NCBI GenBank assembly: GCA_016946835.1
Contig: JACVTC010000044.1
Location: forward strand, 715,501-779,500
Length of the DNA stretch: 64,000 bases
Reading direction: 5' to 3'
DNA from: Neocallimastix lanati (nom. inval.)
Lineage: Eukaryota; Neocallimastigomycota; Neocallimastigomycetes; Neocallimastigales; Neocallimastigaceae
Shown here: piece after piece, positions 48,701 through 59,921 of the stretch
How the letters are laid out: each line of letters opens with the position of its first letter
How positions within the stretch are numbered: position 1 is the first letter of the stretch
Notes under the pieces: model-generated
The model's input: only the letters and a program-made list of their open reading frames with translations
Told to the model about the DNA's origin: nothing
Database searches by the model: none
Translations under genes and position numbers: made by a program

Positions 48701-51700
48701 ATGGAGATGCCATTGATATTACGAATGATGAAAACAGATACGGTTTTTACAAATATCAAGATTTAATGATTGAAAGTGACAAATCAAATGGATGGGAAGA
48801 TGCTGTTGTAGCAGTAAGAACTGTTGAATCTAATGATAGAAGATTATGTAATTCATACGAAGTTAGTGAAATTATAAATAATGAAAAATTCTGTTTCAAT
48901 AGTAATTATGGTGTATGTCTACCAAAGATTGATATAAATAATGACCCTGAAGAAAGTAGTAATTGTATCTTTAGTGATAGTGATGAAAGCTACTATATTC
49001 TTATTGATAATGATAAACTCTACAGTGTCAGTGACCATTCTTTCAAGAACATTAAAAAAGATGGTCTATATGTAGTTAATAAGAGTAAGAAGGTATTTGA
49101 GGAAACAATTGAAAGTAAGGCTATTGCTTACAGTTGCGAATCAGGAATTTGTAAGATTGAAAATGAATTAGGTACTGGATACTATTTGAATATGGCAAAT
49201 GGAGGAATTGAAGAACCTGTTATTCTTTATTATAACAGTAACAGTAAGACATGGCGAACGGTTGTCGTAAGTGGTTATTACTTCTTTAATAAGAAGGGAT
49301 ATGGTGTTAGAGATGGTGACGAGGTTAATACGGCTTATCTAATTAATGACGAAAATGAAATTGAATTATTAATAAATGGCATTAAAAAGGGTATATATGT
49401 TAACCAAAGTAGTGGTGATGAAGCTATTGTTGTAGAATATGGAAATAAATGGGAAAAAGCAAAGAAAGTAGCTGAATGTAAGATTGTAGGAGAAGGAAAA
49501 GTTAGTTCTTCTTCTGAATTAAAGGCTGGAGACATTTGTCTTGATGGAAATGTTGTTGTATTAATAAAGGAAAGTAAAATACCTGAAGAAACAAAGGAAA
49601 AGAGAGATGAGTTTACTTATGATGCAGTAATTAGTACTAGTACCGAGTCTAAATATAGCTTTAATTCAAACGACAACAAAATAGTTAAATTAGAGGATGG
49701 AAAATTAGAAACTCTTGAGGTTATCGGATATGTAATTATTGATGATGAGACTTCATTACCTGTAAGCAGTACAGAAGGTGTAAATGCTACTGCTTATAAA
49801 TGTGATGCCAGTAAATGTGTTATTGTTGAAAACTTGGCTGAAGGAAAACGTTTATTAAATGCTATTGCTGATACAGATAGCTTGGTAAGATACAATGATG
49901 GTAAATGGTTGGTTGAAAATGAAGCAGGTTACTATTTCTTTGGTAGTGATGTAGTTCCAGTAACTAAAAATGGTATTGTATTAACTGCCATTGAAGTTGA
50001 AGTTGAGTTAGATGGAAGTGTTGTTCAACGTGATATTACAAATGCAAAAGAACTTGGTTTCTATTTGAACAAAGCCAGTGATGAGAAAGTATTAATTTCG
50101 AATAATAATATTATTTGGTCTAAAGGATCCATTCTTCAAAATTGTAATATTACAGCAATCTCGGAAGAAGCCACTAATTGTCGTACACTAATTAAGGATG
50201 CTACCCTTGATGCTGGTGAATATTGTTATGATAAGGACATGGAAATGATTTATCTTCTTACAAAGACCATTGATGATAGTAATGAAGAAGATGAAAATTG
50301 TGTTGCTGGATCAAATGAAAAACCAATTTATCTTTCTAATATCAGTACATTGAATGGTGAAAGTACAGAAAATAAATTAACACGTCTTAATGATGATAGT
50401 ATAAAAGTAGTATCATCAGGTATATATATATTAAATGTAAATGGAACATTAGTTGACGATAACGAAAATGGAAATTTGGAACTCTATATATGGAACTGTA
50501 ATGATGATGGATGTGTCAGAGAAGAAAATATTGATGCTGATGTTATGTTCTTGGATCATTTAGATGAAATCTACGTATTTGCTAAAGGAGGAGAAGAAGA
50601 TGAAGACAAGAAGGTATTAACAAAGGTTTCAGAAAAAGGAATTTACTTCTTCAATGAAGAAGGAAAGGGTTGTTCCAAGGATGGTGATGTTGTAGATAGA
50701 ATTATTGAAATCGATGATGAAGGATTGAAGAGTGAAGTTGAACTTGATAAATTCAGTGAAGGTGCATATATCAATGGATGTGATAACTCTACTCTTGCTA
50801 TTTATGAAAATGAAGAATGGAATATAATTCCAAGTGAATGTAAGATCAATGAGGAAGACGGAGAGAGTTGTGAATCATCTGTAATTAATATGGAAGTCGG
50901 TTCCTATTGTATTATTGATGGTCAAATTTCAATTGTATCTGAAATTGATGAGGAAACAAGTAAGGCCAAATGTATTTCTGGAGATGATTCTAATCCAATT
51001 TACAAATTGGAAGAAGATGGCACTTTGTTTGCTATTAAAGGAAAGACAATTAGTATTGTTGATAAGGAAGGATATTACGCTATTAATAGTAAGACCTTTG
51101 AAGGACTTAGATCAGAAACACCTACATCTGCATTATTCATTAAATGTAATAAGGATGGAGAATGCGTAGGAATAAAACCAGAAATATCTAGTAACTACCT
51201 TAACAAGGCTGTGACTGGTAATAATGTTGTAAGCTTTGAAAATGGTAAAAAGAAATCAGCAGTTACTACTGAAAAACAATGTATTATAGAGAATGATAAA
51301 TGTAGTGTCGCTGAAGGAGAAATAACCTCTGGTGAAATGTGTGTTGCCGATGAAGGTATATATCTTGTTAAAGAAGAGGGTACATGTGTCAAGGCTGAGA
51401 AATATATTGAACGTCTTCAATTTGTTAATGATAAGATTTACAAGTTAATAGATGATTCTGTAATACAAATCTTTGATGGTTATTACTTCATGAATGGTGA
51501 TAATCGTGTAATTGGAAGCGTTGAAGAATACAGTAATCCAGAAACAAAATGTTACATGTGTAGTGTTAAAGGTGTCTGTTTCGAAATTGAACCTGATGAT
51601 GGTAGATATTACAAGGATTATGCCACTGAAAAGAATGGAAAATTCACCGTAGTAACATTCTCATCTGAAAAGGTGAGTAAACGTGAAGGCAGCAGTGGTT

Positions 51701-52977
51701 ATGAAGTCATTACTGAAGGTGGTATTTATAAATTAGATGATGGAAGTTATGTCGAATGTGAAATTGGTATCAATGATGAAGTCAGTTGTCAAAATATTAA
51801 GACTACTGGTAGTAAACTTACAAAGGATGGAGAAGTTCTAGTTTGTAGTATGAAGAATAAAAAGATTGAATGTGTACAAGCTGTGAATGGTGGATACTAT
51901 TACATTGATGATATATTATTAGAATGTGATGCCAATGAAGATGGTGATGCACTCGATTGTAAAGAAATAAAGAAGGAAGGATTCTTCATTGCTGACAATT
52001 GGAATGCTCTTTATAAATGTGTAAAAGAAGAAGTAGATGTTAGTAGTATTAATCTTCTTGAATTAAATGGACTTGTTGAGAATGAAGATGATACACAAAG
52101 TGTTGAAGTTAAACGTGAAGAAAATATCGATGAAGGCAATGAAGCAGAAAATCCTATAGAAGGAAATATTACCGATAATAATGAAAACGAAAATGAGAAT
52201 GAAAATGAGAATGAAAACGAAAATGAAAATGAAAATGAAAATGGAAATGAAGAAAACAAAGGTCCAATTGAAGAAGAAATTGAACCTGTTGATGTTGAAT
52301 GTACTATAATTGATTGTGTTGTAAATGAGAAAGTCGTTGGAGAAGAAGGTGAAGAATTATATGTATGTATTAAGCCAACTAAAGAAGAAGAAGAAGACGA
52401 AGAAGGGGAAAAAGAAGAACAGCCTAATGAAGATGAAGAAGATGAAGAAGATGAAGAAGAAAAGGATGGTGAAGACCAAGATGACGTACAAGAAGAAAAT
52501 GAACTTACTTGGGTATCCAATGAATGTGAAAGTGGTAGCTATGTTAAGAAAGGAAACTTCTATTCTTGTGAAGATAAGAAGGAAGAACTTGATAAAGAAA
52601 TGATAGAAAAACCAAATGAGGAACATGTTTCAACTGAGAAAACAGCTCAAAAGACAAAGACAAAGACAACCACTACAACAACTGATATAACAACAACAAC
52701 AACAACGGAAATGATAGAAACTACAAGTGCCACAACAGATAAGGCTACTTCCACAGAAGAAAACAATGATACCACAACTAAGAAGACCAGTGTTCAAAAG
52801 ACTACTACGAGCACAACTACAACAAAGGAAACCACAACAACCACCAAAACTACTACCACCACGAAAGCCACAGCTACTCAAACGCAGGAGACTGGAGGTG
52901 TTTCCATGAGATCGATTCCATCATTAACAATCTATATTATTTTATTATTTATTTCAATATATATTCAATTTTATTAA
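33792..52977 (+). CDS. Giant cellulosome scaffoldin (ScaA family), four exons
   Basis: Exons are 33792-33858, 33958-34008, 34093-34692 and 34820-52977. The introns (99, 84 and 127 bp) are GT..TAG and all phase 1, and joining gives about 6,291 residues. Residues 1-22 are a signal peptide (MVNFKYLSLPLLVGLFTIKVKA). The body has dozens of diverged Cys-rich repeats of the form GYYI-x-G-...-LIKC-x(4-6)-C, for example GYYISQDVSNPLIRC. The C-terminus has Glu/Asn repeats, an acidic stretch, a Thr-rich linker and a hydrophobic tail (SLTIYIILLFISIYIQF), as expected for a GPI or membrane anchor. In anaerobic fungi the ScaA scaffoldins of this size and repeat style bind dockerin-bearing plant-wall enzymes at the cell surface. 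The family call comes from the repeat pattern; binding is inferred. The start is supported by the signal peptide. No breaks are seen. Confidence 0.85.
33859..33957 (+). other. Intron 1 of the scaffoldin gene
   Basis: GTAGGT...AAATAG, right after the signal peptide codons. Splicing joins GCA-G to GG-ACA (A-G-T), keeping the frame. Confidence 0.85.
34009..34092 (+). other. Intron 2 of the scaffoldin gene
   Basis: GTGAGT...TATTAG, phase 1. It joins NGC-G to CT-GGA and leads into DGTDDGYYVVSN, the first GYY repeat. Confidence 0.85.
34693..34819 (+). other. Intron 3 of the scaffoldin gene
   Basis: GTAAGT...TGTTAG, phase 1. It joins DYAY to TSNNGKVDC. Without splicing the frame ends two codons later, so this intron is needed for the long product. 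Confidence 0.88.
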
Positions 52978-55027
52978 ATAATTATCTAATCAATTTTTTC
53001 ATTTAAATAGAAATTAGAAATTTCTAAAAAAAATTAAATGAATTATATTATAAAAAATATTTAATAAAAAATATTATTTTTATTTTTAATATTTCTATAA
53101 AATATCACTAAATAATATTAATATTATATATATTAATTTAAAAATTAAATCAATATATTAAACCTATTATCTTATTAAAATAAATTTAAAAATATATATA
53201 TACTATAATTAAATTATATACCCTATATAAGAAATATAAATAGTTTAATATGATAAATGATTAGTAATTTTTGTTTTTAAAATAAAATACTGAAAAATAT
53301 AAATTAAATATTATTATTATAAAAGAAAAGCAATTATTTAAAAAAAAATGAAATATAATATTATATTTTGTATTTAAAAATTAATGTAAATAATATATAA
53401 AAATTATATTTAAAATAATGTATATTTTTAAATGAATACTTGTAAAAAAAAAGAAAATATTATTATAATTGTTATTATCAAATATTTAATTAATATTAAA
53501 TGTAGTATAGGAGAAAACTACTACTAATTAATGCAAGATATAAAATATATAAAATAAAAAAAATTTAAAAAAATATATATATATAAACATAAATAAAAAT
53601 TAAAATTTTATGATAATATAAAAAATTTATAGGATGGTTAAGTGGATGTTTATTATTTTTCTTATATTTTAATGATATAAATACTATATAAAAGACTATA
53701 TATAGAATTTTTTTTATTTTAAAGACTTTAACAGATTAAATTTAACAAATTATAAATAATTTAATACATGTAGGAACTTTAATGATAAACTTTCAAAAGA
53801 ATTTCCAATTCATTTTGGTATTTGGCAAGGTATCCCTAGTCATTTATTTTATTTAATATATTTATCAATGTCATAATTGATAAATGGAAGAGATAAGTTG
53901 TGATATCTGAAAATAAAATTTTTTTGTAATGGAGTTTTTGCTTATGATATTATTTATTTGTCCATACAAAAATTCTTCTTTAAAAACCTTTTAAATTAAA
54001 ACTTATCCCCAATGATGTGAACTTTATTTCCATGTCCATGGAGGGTTAATGAAAAAGGAATAGCCCATATCAGGTGTACCAATTACAGCTTTATGATGAT
54101 AATCAATGGCTATCCTTTCTAAAGTGGCTTCCAGTACGAAGAGTGTAAATTGGAATATTGGAAAAATGAACCTGATGTTTTATATTGTTTTAAATTGGAT
54201 ATGTAGTAACAATGGAATTGTATAATTAATGATATAATGTATTTTCTACATATTAAATTGAATAATATGTTAATATAGGCATTGATCACACACAATATTT
54301 TAAAAACACAATACTAAATATTATAAATAAATAGAGAAGCAATTAAAATAAAAGTATTTTATATATTTTTATTATTTTTTATTGCCTTTTTTTCGTTTTC
54401 AAAAGAAAGAAAATTTATTTTGTTGAAGTGTTTTATTTAATTTTAATTTAAGTTCATGGATTGTTATCAATTTAATAATTTGATTTAGTTTTGGATTAGA
54501 TTAAAATATTTAATTTTACTAAGAGTTAATTTATAATTTCATTACATTTTTGCTATGATACGTATTTTTTTATAAGCATCGATGTTTTGTGAATTAGCAA
54601 GATAATGTTAAATAAAATAATATATTCTAATACGGAAATATATATTAAATTTAACACACGATTTATTAAAACAAAATATAAAGCATTATAAAATTTTTTT
54701 TTTATTTTATTTTAGTCATGATACAACTTATATAATAAAAATATTATTAAAAAACTATTATTTATTTATTTATTTTCCTAATATTATATAATTTTTCATA
54801 AATAAATATATTCCCCGAATATATTTATTTTATTAGTATTAATAATAATTATCCTTAAATTCAAATATTTTAACTTATTTATTTTTTTTCTTTTTTTTTT
54901 TTTATTCTCGCTAAAGAATCTCTTTTTAAAAGTTATAATAATTTATTTTATACTTCTAATTTACTATAAATTAAATCCTATTGGTTATTAACTAATTAAA
55001 TAAATTTAAATAATTTTTATTTATTAT
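52978..55027. other. AT-rich region downstream of the scaffoldin gene
   Basis: Mostly A/T-rich. Positions 53760-54220 are more complex and look like old coding sequence; a possible LINE trace is listed separately. No intact gene is seen, and no clear polyadenylation signal can be chosen. Confidence 0.5.
53774..53842 (+). mobile_element. Possible LINE reverse-transcriptase scrap
   Basis: The frame reads KEFPIHFGIWQGIPSHLF, which resembles the FPI-x-x-GI-x-QG-x-PLSPLLF motif of LINE reverse transcriptases. It is a single short match in decayed sequence with no poly-A tail or target duplication found, so the call is weak. Confidence 0.25.
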
Positions 55028-55273
55028 TGTTAAAAATATTAATTAGTATACTTTTTTAAATAATTGTTAGAAATATAAATATAAAATTTATTATTATATT
55101 AATTTAAGGAGTAATATTATATATTTTATATACCAGTCAGTGTAAGATATGCGACCAATAATAATAATAAGCCACATATCATAATAAATATAAATAACAT
55201 AAAATTGTATATGAAATTAGATATAGTTTATTATTGTATTTTTTTCATATAATAAAGATTTTTATTTTTAACA
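55028..55273 (+). repeat. 5' LTR of element F2
   Basis: 246 bp with TG..CA ends. Its partner is 59582-59820. The two differ by a few substitutions and small indels, so they are older than the LTR pair of element A. Confidence 0.88.
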
Positions 55274-55283
55274 GAATAAGAGT

Positions 55284-55303
55284 CTCAATCTCACCAAATT
55301 GAG
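55284..55303 (+). other. Leader stem-loop next to the 5' LTR of F2
   Basis: CTCAAT-CTCACCAA-ATTGAG. It sits about 10 nt after the LTR, as does the differently sequenced stem in F1. Confidence 0.5.
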
Positions 55304-55690
55304 CAATATATAAAAGTTAAGTATAAATAAACGTAATAAAGTTATATTTATATAAAAACAAAAAATAAAGCAAAATTTATAACGTTCACAGCTTTATTAA
55401 TTCATATTTTATTTTAATTACATACATCTAAATTTTAAAATTAAAATTTTATATAATTCAAATTGAACTCAATTTTAAAAAAATCTCGAGACCATTTGTA
55501 AATAAATAATAAAATAAATTTAGTTTTATAAATGGTGGAATAAAAACAAATTACTTTAAGTCAAGATGAAAATAAAGAAAAATAAATAATAATCAACTAA
55601 CTTAAAGTTAAATTGAAATAAATATATATAAAAATAGTCAAATAATATTATAAACTTAAAAAAAAAAATACATAGTCTACTGTTAAAATG

Positions 55691-55721
<31 letters not shown>

Positions 55722-55724
55722 TGT

Positions 55725-56250
55725 ATGTTGGTCAGCTACTAAAAAATAAGCTGAAAATAAAATGAAAACAAAATAAAAAATGTATGTTGGTCAGCTTCTA
55801 AAAAGTAAGCTGAAAATAAAATGAAAATAAAAAAAAAAAGAGATATTAAAGTCAGCTACTTAAAAGTAAGCTGAAAATAAATTAAGATAAAAATTAAATC
55901 AAATAAAAATAGTCAAATAACTTTAAGTTAAGTTGAAAATTAATGGGAATAAAATAAAGTCAGCTGTTAAATCAAGCTGAAAGGTAATACTTAAATAAAA
56001 TAAAAAAGTCAGCTATTAAATTCAGCTGAAGGACAATATCTAAATAAAATAAAATATCATATCAGCTGTTAGATTAAGCTGAAGAATATAATTTTAATAA
56101 AAAAATGAATGGAAGATATAAAAATATATCAAAATAAAAGGTTAATTACTCAATTAAGCTGAATACTGATAAAATATATATATATATTAAAATCAAAAAA
56201 AAAAAAAAAAAAAAAAATAAAGTCAGCTATTTTCAATAAAGCTGAAAGAT
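55725..56250 (+). repeat. Array of TCAGCT...AGCTGA hairpins
   Basis: About nine units, each a TCAGCT-like arm, an 8-12-nt loop and an AGCTGA arm, separated by 30-80 bp of A-rich spacer. Units start near 55732, 55792, 55852, 55960, 56009 and 56065, with others less perfect; the last is at 56222-56246. Some loops are extended by further pairing (ACTT/AAGT). Weaker relatives (CAACTAACTTAAAGTT) lie just upstream. Confidence 0.8.
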
Positions 56251-57600
56251 ATATAATATTATATATATATATATTGAGAAAATACACATATATTTATAAA
56301 ATCAAAAAAGCATTCTTTTTTTGAAGGAAATAGTAATTAAATTATTTAATTTCTCAAAAAAAAATTATATTTATAAATAATATTAATAAAGCTTATTAAT
56401 TAAAGAAAAATATATTAAAAACAATTTAAACCTGCCAATATAAAAGTAATTACATTAATATTTTTAAACAATAAAGAATATTTATCTTCAATGTAAATAT
56501 TTATATTAAAATAACAAATGAATGGCACAATAAATGATCATGTTTAATATAAATCATTAATAATAAAAATGATTTAATTATTAAAATTCATAAATTAGCT
56601 GATGAATTACATGAAATGAAATTAAAGGAAGGAAGATTCTGAACATAAAGGAATGTCAGAAAATAGTAATTCCATTAATCTGAAATATAATGATTTTTTA
56701 GTATAAAAAAAAAAAATAAAAAAAATAAAAAGTAGAATATTTAAAACGTTCAATTATTAATGTAGGTCCTCTGATGGAATATCAAAATACTATTAGTGGT
56801 CAATTAAATGAAATGAAAATTGTTTTAGATAATATAACAAAGTAATACGAACAGTACAATAAAAAAAAAAAAAGGGATTACTTAGAATTAATACAAATAA
56901 TTCAATACCACGAAATACTTCAAAAAAAAAAAATAAAATAAAAATCGTAGAAGAGATAGCTTTATAACTTTAATTAATGATGAACTTGATAACAAATATA
57001 ACGATTTAAAGAATAAAAATACTAAACCAGAAACTTTATTTTTAAATCGTTATATAAAGATATTAAACCAGAAATTTTGTTTAAAGAAGATGAAGATATT
57101 TTTATTTAAGAATTTTTATTTAAGAATTTGTAAAGTTATAGATATTATGATTCAAGATGCATATTACTCTGTCATTACGATACCATATTAGAATAAGAAT
57201 TAAATGAAGTAATAATCTAAAAAAGTATTAAAAATATTAAAAATTAAAGGAATATTTCAAAACATAAAACAAAAAAAAAAAAAAAAAAATTAAAGGAATA
57301 TTTCAAAACATAAAAAAAAAGAAGAAACAAAAATTGAATATTAGCACAAGCAAAAATATGAATTTCGTGTTTTTAAATTATTTTTAATAAAATATATTAA
57401 TGATAATAGTACTATTATTATTATAATTTTTAATTCATTAAATACTTTTACGGTATATTAATATATATATATATTGAATAATTGAATAAAAAGCAAAAAT
57501 AAAAGAATTATTTAATATAATTGGTGTATATATTAAATAAAAATAATTATCAATTATTGATATCGAATTATAATAAAATTTACTATTTTGATAATCATAT
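56251..57600 (+). other. Interior of F2 without a recognisable gene
   Basis: A/T-rich with scraps of coding-like sequence (for example EYLKRSIINVGPLMEYQNTI near 56730-56790), which may be old gag or host sequence. Nothing could be assigned. A direct repeat of AATTAAAGGAATATTTCAAA occurs around 57242 and 57290. Confidence 0.4.
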
Positions 57601-57699
57601 TAATTATTTCATAAAATAAATTTGACTTTTTCATATAGTAATGAATTTCTTAGAAATGATAGTTTATTTAAATATTTTTTTAAAAAAAAAAAAAAAAAA

Positions 57700-59340
57700 A
57701 AAACAGTAAGAACTTCTTCTGGTCTTTTAATACATTTGCTCACGAAAACATTGATGAAGACACTGTTTCTGATGATGATAATGAAAAACAATATTGAGAT
57801 GGTTCAACGTTTTGATATCTACGATAAATCCTATTGGTCAGGTAAATCTTTTATTATCCACAAATCTCTGATTTTTTAAAAAAAATGCAGATACTATTAG
57901 TGCCTTAAAGAAGTACAGTATTGAATATGGTACAGGTGATTTATCTCGTCCAACTCTTATTAGTCAAGAGAATCCATACTTAGCATTCATTAATATTAAG
58001 TAAAGTAGTAATTACGAAGGCTTTTTAATTATTCCATGTTCACCAAAGTTTACTAAAGTAATAGTAACATGGAAGAAGATAACTTTTATTTACAACTTCA
58101 TGTATTCTGAAGAAATTGGTGAATCTACCTGGGATGATATTACTAAACATAAGGTTAACTGTGTTGTTACCTTATTAATGAATTTAAGAAATGAAATTCA
58201 TTAATTTCGTCAAATTAATATTTGTAATCATGATAACAATAAAGATGGCAACAAAAGTATTCTTGAAATCTGGTGTACTACTGTTCTCAGAAAGTATTCA
58301 TGTTTAGTTAACTGATCATTTGAATCCTTGAAACTTGATGAGCAAGCAGCCATGTATATTGAATGATATAACAGAATAAAGTATTGTGATATCAGCAAAT
58401 TACCATCAAATATCGTGATCCAAATAATAAAATATATAAAGGTTACGAAGTAGTCACTGATATAGAAGGTGCATGGGGTACTGAAAATGGTGAATGATGT
58501 TACATTAATAAAGTCATATGTGAAAATAAACAACCAACTGAAATTAATAAAAAAAAAAAAAAAGTTGAAAATTAAACCACTGCACAAATTGACGAATCAA
58601 ATTCTAATGAATACAAATTTTCAGGTATCTTTCCAGTAATTCTATTACTACTTCTTCTAGAAATTTTGATACTCTTAACAAAATAGTATGTAAGGTCGTT
58701 TCTGGATTATTTTCTTAATTCATTCCAAATTATGTCATACTAGAACCATATTATGGAGAATGTTCTATTAATATAACTGACACCGGGAGAAAAAGTATTA
58801 TAAATAATGCTTAAGCTAATGTTTAAGTTTGTGATAACCTTACTTCTAATTATCTAGAGGAGTCTCTTCATATTAAGTTTTAATTAAAAGCGAAGTATTC
58901 TTGAAATGAATAACGATGAAGCCTACAAAAAAAAAAAAAAAAATTTGTATTCTTCTTTCTTGTTACAAAGATGAATTTCTTGTCAGAGCTGCAAGCCTTC
59001 CTTCTACTACCTATGAAATTTATAACATTGAAGACTACTACGTCTCAGATATCAGATACGTTGAAGTTTCTGCCAATACATTTTAGCTGAACCTCAACAA
59101 ATTTCTAAGATTAGGATTGAAGGCGTTGAACCAAAAAGTAGGGCTTTGAAAGCAATGACTTAATTACATACTTGAAAATGGTGGTTACGCTAATCTTGAG
59201 GAACCATTAAAATAAAGTTATCATTGATATCTATAATAGAGATTCACTAAAGTATTACGATGAAAAGGTGTTTTAAATCAAAATCTACAGAGGAATGGAA
59301 TGGGAGATGAACAAATTGCTATAAGTAGTGATATTAAAAA
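57700..59340 (+). pseudogene. Decayed dockerin-bearing secreted protein gene inside F2
   Basis: Coding-like sequence, heavily broken. At about 58438-58520 one frame reads GYEVVTDIEGAWGTENGE followed shortly by CYINK, the pattern of fungal CBM10-type dockerins (GY-x-VV-x-TD-x-DG-x-WG-x-EN-x-x-WC-x-I). Upstream pieces (GTGDLSRPTLISQENPYLAF, FTKVIVTWKK) suggest a secreted domain that I cannot name. In living relatives such proteins plug into the scaffoldin by the dockerin. This copy is dead. Its place between LTRs suggests carriage by the element (inference). Confidence 0.55.
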
Positions 59341-59428
59341 TTCGTCATTGGAATTAAAATCACAATTCACAATGAGTAAATTTAGAGATTATATATTCCA
59401 AAGTTTTTTTTTTAATTTTTTATTCATT

Positions 59429-59475
<47 letters not shown>

Positions 59476-59581
59476 AATAACAGGATTTCTTATTTTCATA
59501 CTACCAAGAACCTAATTTCATAAATGTTAAAAATTTAACTTTTTTATTTTAAATTTTTTTTGAGTTAGATTTTAGGGGGAA

Positions 59582-59820
59582 TGTTAAAAATATTAATTAG
59601 TATACTATAAATAATTGTTAGAAATATAAATATAAAGTTTATTATTATATTAATTTAATGAGTAATATTATATATTTTATATATCAGTGTAAGATATGCG
59701 ACCGATAATAATAATAAGTCACATATCATAATAATTATAAATAACATAAAATTGTATATGAAATTAGATATAGTTTATTATTGTATTTTTTTCATATAAT
59801 AAAGATTCTTATTTTTAACA
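59582..59820 (+). repeat. 3' LTR of element F2
   Basis: 239-bp partner of 55028-55273, preceded by the polypurine tract and followed by ATTAT. Confidence 0.88.
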
Positions 59821-59921
59821 ATTATTATAATATTTATATAATTTTACTAATTAATTATTTAATATATTTATTATTATTTCATTGATAATTTTTCATTTTT
59901 TAATAAATACTGTATTAGTTA

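Larger units (their letters stand above)
55028..59820 (+). mobile_element. Broken LTR element F2 carrying a dockerin gene fragment
   Basis: LTRs at 55028-55273 and 59582-59820 have TGTTAAAAAT...ATTTTTAACA ends. A perfect 5-bp duplication ATTAT lies at 55023-55027 and 59821-59825. A polypurine tract (TTTTAGGGGGAA) precedes the 3' LTR. The LTR body, leader start (AATAAGAGTCTCA) and polypurine tract match element F1. No gag or pol is recognised. The interior holds a hairpin array and a decayed host-like gene. Broken, with many lesions. Confidence 0.8.

Noticed and set aside
52011-52520. Minus-strand Ser/Phe-rich frame opposite the scaffoldin 3' end
   Set aside because: A shadow of the Glu/Asn/Asp codons of the scaffoldin.
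53990-54200. Possible protein remnant on either strand downstream of the scaffoldin
   Set aside because: Both strands give short open stretches, but no family pattern could be fixed.
55725-56250. CRISPR-like array
   Set aside because: Units are inverted repeats of uneven spacing with A-rich spacers in a eukaryotic element; no cas genes and no constant direct repeat.
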